From an uncultured Allomuricauda sp. (GTDB lineage: Bacteria > Bacteroidota > Bacteroidia > Flavobacteriales > Flavobacteriaceae): a DNA stretch of 8,554 nucleotides. Position 1 is the stretch's first letter; each line of letters begins with the position of its first letter. Where the stretch lies: the NCBI GenBank assembly GCA_937911965.1, contig CALDPL010000416.1:1-8554 (forward strand). The letters run 5' to 3'. A program made the translations under genes and the position numbers. Below the pieces are notes generated by a model that was not told the origin of the DNA, made no database searches, and worked only from the letters and a program-made list of their open reading frames with translations. Of this stretch, positions 1-6,627 are shown in pieces.

Positions 1-2686
1 TGATGATCGGCATCCCCCAGGCGACCGGGATGTTGTTCCCGAAGATGCCGATCTCCAGATCCCCCAGATGCATGTCGTTCACACTGAAATCCGCAATGTT
101 GAGGCTGGAAGTGGGCAGGTAGTTCCCGTCCCGCTGCAGTATATTGAGAAAACCGTTGACCGAACCGTTGAGCTTCAGGCTGTCGATTTCCGGGGTGATG
201 TTCTTCAGGGAAACGATCTTGAACTGCAGTTCCAGGTCCTTATAGGTGGAATCCGCAAATTCCCCCCGCAGTCGGATCTGCTCCCTGCCGTCGTGATCCA
301 TCACCACATCCTCGATTTTGATGCTGTCCAGGCTGCTGTTGAAGATCACCTTGTTCATACTGTTTCCGTCCTTGTTCAAGATCCAGGTATTGCCCTTAAA
401 GCTCACATCCGATTTTTTTAGGCCGATCACCGATTTGTTGTCCCGGTCGAAGGTGTGGTAGAAGTTCAGGTTGTAGCTGTCGTTGTAGTTGCTGCCCCCC
501 TTGAATTCCGTCCTGAAGAACAGGGTGTCCTTCAGGGTGGTGTTGATCAGGTTGAAATCCCTGATGTCATAGAAATCGGTCTGCATGTCCTCCACCGAGA
601 CGAAGGTGTTGAAAAGGGGGTTCTTGTTGTCAATTTTGACCTCGATATTGTCGAATTGGTTCCCAAAGGCCTCGATGCTGGGCGAGCGGAAGGTAAGCCT
701 GAAATCCTGCTGGTCCGCCGTGATGTTCCCCCTGATGAAGGTATTGGGATCAAAGGCCACCTCGGGGAAAAAGACATCCACGATCTTGTTGTAGATCCTG
801 AAGTTGAAATCCAGGTATTGGTCCGGGGAAATATCGAAGGGTTTGTAGTTGGTATAGATGCTCCCTATGGAATTTTGCACCAGCCTTCCGATCTCCCCTA
901 CCTTGAACTTGCCCCTCATATAGCCGGTGATGATGTCCGGGGAATTGATGTCCACGGTGCGGACCGTATCCGCGTCGAAGCTTGAATTCACGCTGAAGTC
1001 CTCAAAGAAATAGGTGTCGTTCTTGTTCTGATAGGTGGTGTTGGTGAAATTGATCTGTCCTTCGATATCATCCAGGGTACTGCCCTCGATGTCCATGACC
1101 ACATATCCCTTGAAAATGGAAATGCTGTCATCGATAAAGTTCAGCATCTTGAGATCGGCATAGTCCACGGCCGCGTTGAAATTGAACTTGTTCTCCCCGC
1201 CCCCAAAGTCGGCAAGACCTGCGAAATCAAACCTGAAGTTGTCGTCATTGCAGATCAGGGTACCGTCGAACAACTGTTCCTTGAGCAGGCCCGACACCTT
1301 GATCTTCTTGTACGGATAGCCGTTGAATTCCAAATTGTAGATCTCCCCGATGACCTCGGTGTTCATGGCCTCGGCCACCGTGCCCTGACCTTCCACGTTC
1401 ATGTCCAGGGAGGTGAGCCCGAATTGGTCGTCCTCGATAAAGGTCCCCAGTTCAAAATCCATAAGGGAGATGAACCCCGTGTAGGAGGCATGGTCCATAT
1501 TCTGTATATCGGTCATCACCAGGTCCACATAACTGCTCCCAATGGCCGTGTTCAGGTTGACCTTGGTGTTCAGGGTGGTCTCGTTCACCTGAAGGTCCCC
1601 ACGTACGGTAAACTGACCCAATCTTTGGATAGCGGGAGGAATGGTCTTTCCCAGGATATTGGGCAAGAGGCCACGGAGCTGGTAGTAACTGGAAGTGATG
1701 TTGCTGATATCCCCGCGGAGTTCAAAGGGGGCCTCCTCGGTAAAGAGGTTGTCGAATTCGAAGTCCCCGCGGATTCCCGTATTGTCCGTGTAGAGCAATA
1801 GGTCGTTCATTTGGATCTGGTTGAGCACCCCGGCAAAATCTGCCGAAAAGGTGACCACCCGGTCCCGGCCGAATTCGTCAAAGAAGGCATTGATGTCATT
1901 GAAGGCCACGGTGGATTCCACAAATTGGGCGTCCACTTGTACCTTGTTGAGAAAGTCCGCCAAGTCCTCTCTTTGGTAATCGAACACCAGGTTGCCCCGA
2001 AGGGCCGATTGGTCCGTATCGATCGCCAGGGAATCAAAGCGCATCTGCTCCCTGCTGTACTTGAAATCCGCTGACAGCTTCTTCAACCTTGGTCCCCGGC
2101 TGGCATCCAGGGAGAGTGCCTCGATCCCAAGGCTCACCTCCGGGCCCAGGATCAGAAAATCCCGGGAAACGATCCCAATGTTCCCAAAGTCCAAAACGGT
2201 GGGCCGCTCTAGGTTTTCATCGATCAGCCGGAAGCGGCCATCCTCGATTTCGATCCCGCTGGAGCCCATATAAAAGGGCGGGGTACCGGGATCCCTTGGT
2301 TTGCCGTCGTCCAATTTGGCAACAAAGACATCCAGGTTGGTTTGATCCTCCCCTTGATAGGTTTTCAGGTTAAAGGTCAGCCCCTTGATCCCGATGTCCC
2401 CAAACTCCAATTTCCCCTGGGCGATGTTGCCCAGGTTTAGGATGGAGGTCCTGAGTTTGTCGATGTGGGCCAGGGTGTCCCGGCGGTAGTCTTCCACATA
2501 GATGCCTTTGATGTCCGTATCGAGGGTGAGCAGGGAAATCTGGATCCGTTCGATATGGAGGTTGGTGCCGAACTCCGAGTTCAGGGAATTCATGGCGTAT
2601 TTTGCAATTCCGGTCTGCACAACGGGCAGGGAAAGCACAAGGGTCCCCATCACCAGCAGCAATAGAACGGCCAGGAAGATACGCAA
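1..2686 (-). CDS. tamB: TamB-like translocation/assembly module protein, N-terminal part (runs off the left edge)
   Basis: The minus strand is one uninterrupted reading frame from the start region to the window edge, about 895 codons. It opens with a basic patch and a single hydrophobic anchor (core RIFLAVLLLLVMGTLVLSLP), followed by PVVQTGIAKY and EFGTNLHIERI, which is how Bacteroidota TamB proteins begin. The rest is long, Asp/Asn/Phe-rich and beta-strand-like, with short repeated units such as GDLEI, LRGDIS and LRGEFAD, as expected of an AsmA/TamB-type elongated beta structure. Known TamB proteins are anchored in the inner membrane, span the periplasm, and take part in outer-membrane protein insertion or lipid transport. 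The conserved C-terminal DUF490 domain lies outside the window. No ATG precedes the anchor; TTG at 2686 is the first standard start in the frame, which stays open back to a stop at 2795-2797, and ATG 2650 would cut the anchor. The family call is firm; the start is uncertain. Confidence 0.88.
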   Translation of the reverse strand, partial: MRIFLAVLLLLVMGTLVLSLPVVQTGIAKYAMNSLNSEFGTNLHIERIQISLLTLDTDIKGIYVEDYRRDTLAHIDKLRTSILNLGNIAQGKLEFGDIGIKGLTFNLKTYQGEDQTNLDVFVAKLDDGKPRDPGTPPFYMGSSGIEIEDGRFRLIDENLERPTVLDFGNIGIVSRDFLILGPEVSLGIEALSLDASRGPRLKKLSADFKYSREQMRFDSLAIDTDQSALRGNLVFDYQREDLADFLNKVQVDAQFVESTVAFNDINAFFDEFGRDRVVTFSADFAGVLNQIQMNDLLLYTDNTGIRGDFEFDNLFTEEAPFELRGDISNITSSYYQLRGLLPNILGKTIPPAIQRLGQFTVRGDLQVNETTLNTKVNLNTAIGSSYVDLVMTDIQNMDHASYTGFISLMDFELGTFIEDDQFGLTSLDMNVEGQGTVAEAMNTEVIGEIYNLEFNGYPYKKIKVSGLLKEQLFDGTLICNDDNFRFDFAGLADFGGGENKFNFNAAVDYADLKMLNFIDDSISIFKGYVVMDIEGSTLDDIEGQINFTNTTYQNKNDTYFFEDFSVNSSFDADTVRTVDINSPDIITGYMRGKFKVGEIGRLVQNSIGSIYTNYKPFDISPDQYLDFNFRIYNKIVDVFFPEVAFDPNTFIRGNITADQQDFRLTFRSPSIEAFGNQFDNIEVKIDNKNPLFNTFVSVEDMQTDFYDIRDFNLINTTLKDTLFFRTEFKGGSNYNDSYNLNFYHTFDRDNKSVIGLKKSDVSFKGNTWILNKDGNSMNKVIFNSSLDSIKIEDVVMDHDGREQIRLRGEFADSTYKDLELQFKIVSLKNITPEIDSLKLNGSVNGFLNILQRDGNYLPTSSLNIADFSVNDMHLGDLEIGIFGNNIPVAWGMPII

Positions 2687-2705
2687 CAGTATTTTGCGAA
2701 GTTTT

Positions 2706-2733
2706 TTGATAGGGCTTTTATGTTTTACCTTTG
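2706..2733 (+). promoter_or_regulatory. Bacteroidota-type promoter for tsaD
   Basis: TTG at 2706-2708 is followed after 17 bases by TACCTTTG at 2726-2733, an exact match to the Bacteroidota -7 consensus TAnnTTTG. Transcription would begin about 5-7 bases further on, giving a leader of roughly 20 bases before the GTG start of tsaD. The spacing is within the range seen for this promoter class. The element lies in the divergent spacer and overlaps the upstream region of tamB on the other strand. Predicted from sequence only. Confidence 0.55.
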
Positions 2734-2758
2734 ACGACCAATTTTTGTTCCAAAAGCT

Positions 2759-3787
2759 GTGACAGATCCAAAAAAATATATTCTTGCCATAGAATCATCC
2801 TGTGATGATACTGCCGCCGCCGTGTTGTGCAATACAAAAGTACTGAGCAATGTGGTGGCCACACAGGAAATCCACAGGCAATATGGAGGGGTTGTCCCAG
2901 AATTGGCTTCGCGGGCCCATCAGCAGAACATCGTCCCCGTGGTGCACCAGGCTTTGGCCAAGGCAAATATCGATAAAAAACATCTATCCGCCATAGCTTT
3001 TACAAGAGGTCCCGGATTGATGGGATCCCTGTTGGTGGGCAGTTCTTTTGCCAAGTCCCTGGCCCTGGGTCTGGGCATCCCCCTGATCGCGGTAAACCAT
3101 ATGGAGGCCCATATCCTGGCCCATTTCATCGAGGACGGTACCAAGGTCCCGCCCAACTTCCCTTTTTTGGCATTGACCATAAGTGGGGGACATACCCAGA
3201 TCGTCAAGGTCAGCGACCATTTTACCATGGAAGTATTGGGTGAGACCCTGGACGATGCGGTGGGGGAAGCCTTTGACAAGAGCGCCAAGATCATGGGGCT
3301 CCCCTATCCCGGAGGACCCTTGGTGGACCGGCATGCCCAAAGGGGAAACCCCGGGGCATTCGAATTTCCTAAGCCCAAAGTGGAAGGCCTGGATTTCAGC
3401 TTCAGCGGACTCAAGACGGGAATCCTATATTTCCTGCAACGGGAAACCCAAAAGAATCCGGACTTTGTCCAGGAAAACCTGGAAGACCTATGTGCCTCGA
3501 TACAACATACCATCCTGGAAATCCTCATGGACAAACTGTCCCTGGCCGTGGAGCGCACCGGCATCAAGGAAGTCGCCATCGGCGGTGGGGTCTCGGCCAA
3601 TTCAGGGATTCGGGAGCGGCTTGCAATGGCGGAACAACAATGGGGTTGGAAGACCCACATCCCAAAATTTGAATACTGTACCGACAACGCCGCCATGATC
3701 GGCATTGTGGGATTCCTTAAATTTGAAAAGGGGGAATTCACCGACCAAAGCGTGGCGGCCAAGGCCCGTTATGCCCTTGGGAGCTGA
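2759..3787 (+). CDS. tsaD: tRNA N6-adenosine threonylcarbamoyltransferase TsaD
   Basis: TsaD transfers the threonylcarbamoyl group from threonylcarbamoyl-AMP to A37 of ANN-decoding tRNAs, acting in the cytoplasm with TsaB and TsaE. The 342-residue product has the normal family length and all the marks of the ASKHA-fold Kae1/TsaD family: an N-terminal ESSCDDT (about 12-18), GGVVPELASRAH (43-54), the metal-binding NHMEAH (113-118, His114 and His118), the nucleotide-binding SGGHT (142-146), GGGVSAN (275-281) and CTDNAAMIG (307-315) with the third metal ligand Asp309. The start is GTG at 2759; translation from there gives MTDPKKYILAIESS, matching the family's usual N-terminal length, and no in-frame ATG occurs before the conserved ESSCDD. 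There is no Shine-Dalgarno sequence, as is usual in Bacteroidota. It diverges from tamB and has its own -7 element just upstream. Nothing in the protein looks damaged. Confidence 0.98.
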   Translation: MTDPKKYILAIESSCDDTAAAVLCNTKVLSNVVATQEIHRQYGGVVPELASRAHQQNIVPVVHQALAKANIDKKHLSAIAFTRGPGLMGSLLVGSSFAKSLALGLGIPLIAVNHMEAHILAHFIEDGTKVPPNFPFLALTISGGHTQIVKVSDHFTMEVLGETLDDAVGEAFDKSAKIMGLPYPGGPLVDRHAQRGNPGAFEFPKPKVEGLDFSFSGLKTGILYFLQRETQKNPDFVQENLEDLCASIQHTILEILMDKLSLAVERTGIKEVAIGGGVSANSGIRERLAMAEQQWGWKTHIPKFEYCTDNAAMIGIVGFLKFEKGEFTDQSVAAKARYALGS

Positions 3788-3826
3788 AATCCTGTAATCA
3801 ATATTGTTTGAAAAACCATTTGATGT

Positions 3827-3997
3827 ATGATAAAGCGGATAACACAAAAAGAGTTTGAAAAGGCTGAAAACAAAATGAATGGGTTATTGGAGATTGTCAC
3901 ACAAAGAGGTGGATTTGCCAAACTTACAGAAAAAGAAAGTGCAGCACTTGATAAATATACCCAAATAGTCAACGAATACCAGAATATGTTTATATAA
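3827..3997 (+). CDS. Small protein resembling the N-terminal region of HigA/COG5499-type antitoxins (56 aa, HTH missing)
   Basis: ATG at 3827 opens a 56-codon frame ending with TAA at 3995-3997. The product is charged and helical (starts MIKRITQKEFEKAENKMNGL, ends YTQIVNEYQNMFI). The pattern of an opening MIK.I...E(F/Y), a helix ending in a short Gly-containing loop (QRGGFAKL), then LTEKE...LD.....V.EY resembles the N-terminal segment of HigA-like antitoxin/regulator proteins of the COG5499 type, which normally continue into an HTH domain to about 120-130 residues. No HTH-coding continuation is visible in any plus-strand frame before rsmE, and there is no room for a toxin gene beside it. By hand count the ORF is about 33% GC, far below the neighbouring genes. 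It may be a remnant or a stand-alone small protein. The family assignment is from memory of the pattern and is tentative; that the ORF is coding is moderately supported. Confidence 0.55.
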   Translation: MIKRITQKEFEKAENKMNGLLEIVTQRGGFAKLTEKESAALDKYTQIVNEYQNMFI

Positions 3998-4091
3998 TTA
4001 CCGTACCCTTTTCATGCCCCGAAATCATAATGGGCTGAATGATTTATAAAGGTAAATTTTTGTTTCATAACAACACTCCTACTCCCTAGGC

Positions 4092-4796
4092 ATGCAACTC
4101 TTTTACGACCCTTCGTTGGAACCTGTTAGCAAACAGTTCGATTTCTCTCCCCAGGAGAGCGGCCATCTGGTCCGGGTGCTCAGAAAGACCCAAGGGGACC
4201 TGGTCCATATCACCAATGGGAGGGGAAGCTTGTTCGAGGCGGAGATCCTCATTGCGGACCAGCGTCGGTGCAGTGCACGGATCGCCTCCCATACCCCCTC
4301 TTCCCCTAGACGGTTCAGCCTACATTTGGCGGTGGCCCCCACAAAGATGAACGACCGTTATGAGTGGCTCCTGGAAAAGGCCACCGAGATCGGCCTGGAT
4401 CAGATCAGCCCGATCCTATGTGAGCGTTCCGAACGCAAAACGATCAAGGAGGAGCGTTTTGAGCGGGTGTTGCAATCCGCCATGAAACAATCGCTTCGGA
4501 CCCAACTGCCCAAACTCAATCCGTTGAGGTCCCTGAAGGATTTTCTACAGGAGGATCTTCCAGGGCTGAAATTCATCGCCCATTGCGGGGAGGGGGACAA
4601 AATGGAATTGAAACGGGTGGCCCAATCCGATCGTGACATCACCGTGCTCATCGGTCCGGAAGGGGATTTCACCAAGGAGGAAGTCGACCTGGCCCGTGCC
4701 AAGGGCTTTGTGCCCATATCCTTGGGAAGCCATCGGCTCCGTACCGAGACGGCGGCCCTCTTGGCCTGTGCCGTGGTCAATACCATCAACAACTGA
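4092..4796 (+). CDS. rsmE: 16S rRNA (uracil(1498)-N3)-methyltransferase RsmE
   Basis: RsmE methylates N3 of U1498 in 16S rRNA of the small subunit, using S-adenosylmethionine. The 234-residue product has the usual length and two-part layout: an N-terminal PUA-like RNA-binding domain (about 1-70, with HLVRVLR at 25-31 and ITNGRGSLFEAEI at 40-52), then a SPOUT alpha/beta-knot domain. Family motifs visible are KMNDRYEWLLEKATEIG (85-101), the CERSERK segment (110-116), SAMKQSLRTQLPKL (129-142), and the knot signatures IGPEGDF (187-193) and SLGSHRLRTETAAL (210-223) that form the cofactor pocket. The start ATG at 4092 gives MQLFYDP, the typical beginning in this phylum. No Shine-Dalgarno is seen. 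An imperfect -7-like TAAATTTTTG lies at 4053-4062, so the gene may have its own weak promoter. A 60-70-base spacer containing a better promoter separates it from the DUF4159 gene, so co-transcription is possible but not required. Confidence 0.97.
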   Translation: MQLFYDPSLEPVSKQFDFSPQESGHLVRVLRKTQGDLVHITNGRGSLFEAEILIADQRRCSARIASHTPSSPRRFSLHLAVAPTKMNDRYEWLLEKATEIGLDQISPILCERSERKTIKEERFERVLQSAMKQSLRTQLPKLNPLRSLKDFLQEDLPGLKFIAHCGEGDKMELKRVAQSDRDITVLIGPEGDFTKEEVDLARAKGFVPISLGSHRLRTETAALLACAVVNTINN

Positions 4797-4811
4797 GCAA
4801 AGGGTCCTTTT

Positions 4812-4844
4812 TTGGATCATTTACAAACCAATGTCTTACATTTG
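4812..4844 (+). promoter_or_regulatory. Bacteroidota-type promoter for the DUF4159-permease-methyltransferase operon
   Basis: TTACATTTG contains TACATTTG at 4837-4844, an exact TAnnTTTG -7 element; an upstream TTG at 4812-4814 is separated from it by 22 bases, slightly long but acceptable. The start would fall near 4849-4851, leaving a leader of about 15-17 bases before ATG 4866. This also argues against the in-frame TTG at 4857, which would leave almost no leader. Only a weak hairpin (GGTCC/GGATC around a T-run, about 4804-4818) precedes it, so no confident terminator for rsmE can be called. Confidence 0.5.
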
Positions 4845-4865
4845 GGTCATTAGGCATTGCTATTT

Positions 4866-5516
4866 ATGAGGGGGAAAATCCTTTTTTCGATCGGTTTGGG
4901 GATTTGGTGCATGGGCCTTTCCCAAGCCCAACAACTGGCGGTATTGAAATACGGCGGCGGCGGGGATTGGTATTCCAACCCCACGGCCCTTCCCAACCTC
5001 ATTGCATTTTGCAATGCCCATATCGGCACCGCGATCGCCTCACAACCCGAGACGGTAGAGGCCGGAAGCCCCTACATCTTCAAATACCCCATGCTGCACA
5101 TGACCGGGCACGGCAATGTCTATTTTACGGATCAGGAGGCGGAAAATCTGAGGACCTACCTGTTCTCCGGGGGCTTTTTGCACATCGATGACAACTACGG
5201 CATGGAACCCTACCTGAAAAGGGAACTGGAGAAGATCTTTCCCGATAGGCAATTGGAGGAACTCGGGGCGGACCACCCGCTGTTCGACCAGAGCTTCAGT
5301 TTTCCGCAAGGGCTTCCCAAGATCCACGAGCACGATGGAAAACGGCCCCAGGCCTTGGGTATTTTTGAGAAGGGAAGATTGATACTATTGTATACTTTTG
5401 AGTCCGACCTTGGGGACGGATGGGAAGATCCCGAAGTGCACAACGATCCGGAAGAGATCCGGATCAAGGCCCTTAGAATGGGTGCCAATATCGTGGAATA
5501 CGCCTTTAAAAATTGA
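4866..5516 (+). CDS. Exported DUF4159 domain protein
   Basis: The 216-residue product starts at ATG 4866 with a type I signal peptide (MRGKILFSIGLGIWCMGLSQ, with likely cleavage after SQA near residue 21), so the mature protein should be periplasmic. The mature part matches the DUF4159 family: LKYGGGGDWYSNP near its start (27-39), YPMLHMTGHG (74-83), LRTYLFSGGFLHIDDNYG (95-112), HPLF (137-140) and a C-terminal segment KALRMGANIVEYAF (201-214). Some DUF4159 domains occur fused to BatA-like or glutamine-amidotransferase-like regions; here it stands alone, the usual Bacteroidota form. The biochemical role is unknown. The strongly conserved GGGGDW and HIDDNYG segments hint at ligand binding, which is inference. 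A TTG at 4857 is in frame, but the ATG gives the better signal peptide and fits the promoter. Only three bases separate its stop from the next gene, so the two are surely co-transcribed. Confidence 0.88.
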   Translation: MRGKILFSIGLGIWCMGLSQAQQLAVLKYGGGGDWYSNPTALPNLIAFCNAHIGTAIASQPETVEAGSPYIFKYPMLHMTGHGNVYFTDQEAENLRTYLFSGGFLHIDDNYGMEPYLKRELEKIFPDRQLEELGADHPLFDQSFSFPQGLPKIHEHDGKRPQALGIFEKGRLILLYTFESDLGDGWEDPEVHNDPEEIRIKALRMGANIVEYAFKN

Positions 5517-5519
5517 TCT

Positions 5520-6620
5520 ATGGGTTCCAAGACTATTGCCAATGGAATACTCAGGGCCGTGGCCATCATGGTGGGTGTCGGCCTGCTCCTCTATCTCCTG
5601 TACCAAATCCGTTCGGTACTGTCCTATTTGGTCATAGCGGCCGTGATCTCCCTATTGGGAAGGCCGCTGGTGCTCTTCCTGCGCCGTAGGCTACGATTTC
5701 CCAATACCTTGGCGGTGGTGGTCAGCATGGCCCTTATCATCGCCCTTTTCCTGGGGATATTGGCCCTGTTCATTCCCCTGATCACCGAACAGGGCAAAAA
5801 CCTGTCCCTGCTGGACCTGAACAACCTCAAACGGGACATCAATGCACTCTACGTTCAGATCGTGGAGTACTTTGGGGCCTCTACCGGGACGGTGGACCAA
5901 ATCTTTAAGGAATCCCATTTGGAAGAGAGCATTTTTAAGAAACTGGATCTGGGTTTCATTCCCAATCTGCTCAACTCCTTTGTCAATACCCTGAGCAATT
6001 TCAGTGTGGCGTTTTTTTCGGTGCTGTTCATCTCCTTTTTCTTTTTGAAGGACAGCAGGCTACTGCAAAACGGTCTGATGACCTTCGTGCCCGACTCCAA
6101 GGAAGGCAAATTGGTCAACAGTATAGAGAAGATAAACAATATGCTCTCCAGGTATTTTGCCGGCCTGTTGTTACAGCTCTTGATCCTCTTTGCGATCTAT
6201 ACGATCGTCCTTTTGATCTTTGGGGTGGAGAACGCCGTGGTGATCGCCTTCCTTTGTGCCCTGTTCAACATCATCCCCTATGTGGGTCCCCTAATCGGGG
6301 GAGTGATCATGATCACCCTGACGATGACCAGTTTTTTGGGTGCGGATTTCAGTACGGTCATCCTTCCCAAAGCCATCTATGTTTTGATCGGGATCATGGT
6401 GGGCCAAATGATCGACAACTACATTTCACAACCACTGATATTTTCCTCCAGCGTGAAATCCCATCCCCTGGAAATCTTTCTGGTTATCATCATCGGGGGA
6501 CTGCTCTTCGGGGTGGTCGGCATGGTGGTCGGGGTCCCCGGATACACGGCAATAAAGGTGATTTTAAAGGAGTTTTTGACCGATTCCGACATTGTGAGAA
6601 AGTGGACAAAGAACTTATAG
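5520..6620 (+). CDS. AI-2E/PerM (UPF0118) family inner-membrane protein
   Basis: This 366-residue polytopic protein has the architecture of the AI-2E transporter family: three hydrophobic segments near the N-terminus (about 8-28, 31-54, 63-90), a mostly soluble region (about 91-150, containing the FKESHLEESIFKKL stretch), then further membrane segments (about 153-176, 212-234, 236-266, 280-300 and 318-348). Family signatures are FNIIPYVGPLIGG (249-261), QPLIFSSSVKSHPLEIF (304-320) and GLLFGVVGMVVGVPGY (327-342). Named members include E. coli TqsA, linked to AI-2 export, and PerM; others work as Na+/H+ or related antiporters, so the substrate here cannot be named. It follows the DUF4159 gene by 3 bases and precedes the methyltransferase by 7, indicating one transcript and translational coupling. 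No Shine-Dalgarno is seen. The family assignment is confident, the transported substrate is unknown. Confidence 0.94.
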   Translation: MGSKTIANGILRAVAIMVGVGLLLYLLYQIRSVLSYLVIAAVISLLGRPLVLFLRRRLRFPNTLAVVVSMALIIALFLGILALFIPLITEQGKNLSLLDLNNLKRDINALYVQIVEYFGASTGTVDQIFKESHLEESIFKKLDLGFIPNLLNSFVNTLSNFSVAFFSVLFISFFFLKDSRLLQNGLMTFVPDSKEGKLVNSIEKINNMLSRYFAGLLLQLLILFAIYTIVLLIFGVENAVVIAFLCALFNIIPYVGPLIGGVIMITLTMTSFLGADFSTVILPKAIYVLIGIMVGQMIDNYISQPLIFSSSVKSHPLEIFLVIIIGGLLFGVVGMVVGVPGYTAIKVILKEFLTDSDIVRKWTKNL

Positions 6621-6627
6621 TATCCCT

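Noticed and set aside
1..40. The last visible tamB residues (GNNIPVAWGMPII) look unlike the preceding Asp/Asn-rich sequence and could mark a frameshift
   Set aside because: Only about 13 codons are available before the window ends and neither alternative frame looks better, so nothing can be concluded.
68..2074. Several long plus-strand open frames (68-421, 455-985, 1424-1801, 1811-2074) opposite tamB
   Set aside because: They are exact antisense shadows of the continuous tamB frame, with low-complexity Val/Gly-rich translations, no domain signature and no promoter of their own.
3802..3810. TATTGTTTG upstream of the small ORF as a -7 promoter element
   Set aside because: It has three bases instead of two between TA and TTTG and no suitably placed TTG partner; a near-match of this size is expected by chance in AT-rich sequence.
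4010..4040. GCCC/GGGC inverted repeat between the small ORF and rsmE
   Set aside because: The stem is about four pairs around a 12-base loop and is not followed by a T-run; it is too weak to call a terminator or operator.
4797..4820. Possible Rho-independent terminator after rsmE
   Set aside because: The AAAGG/CCTTT stem has a two-base loop, and the alternative GGTCC/GGATC stem is short, contains a G-U pair and has its T-run in the loop rather than after the stem.
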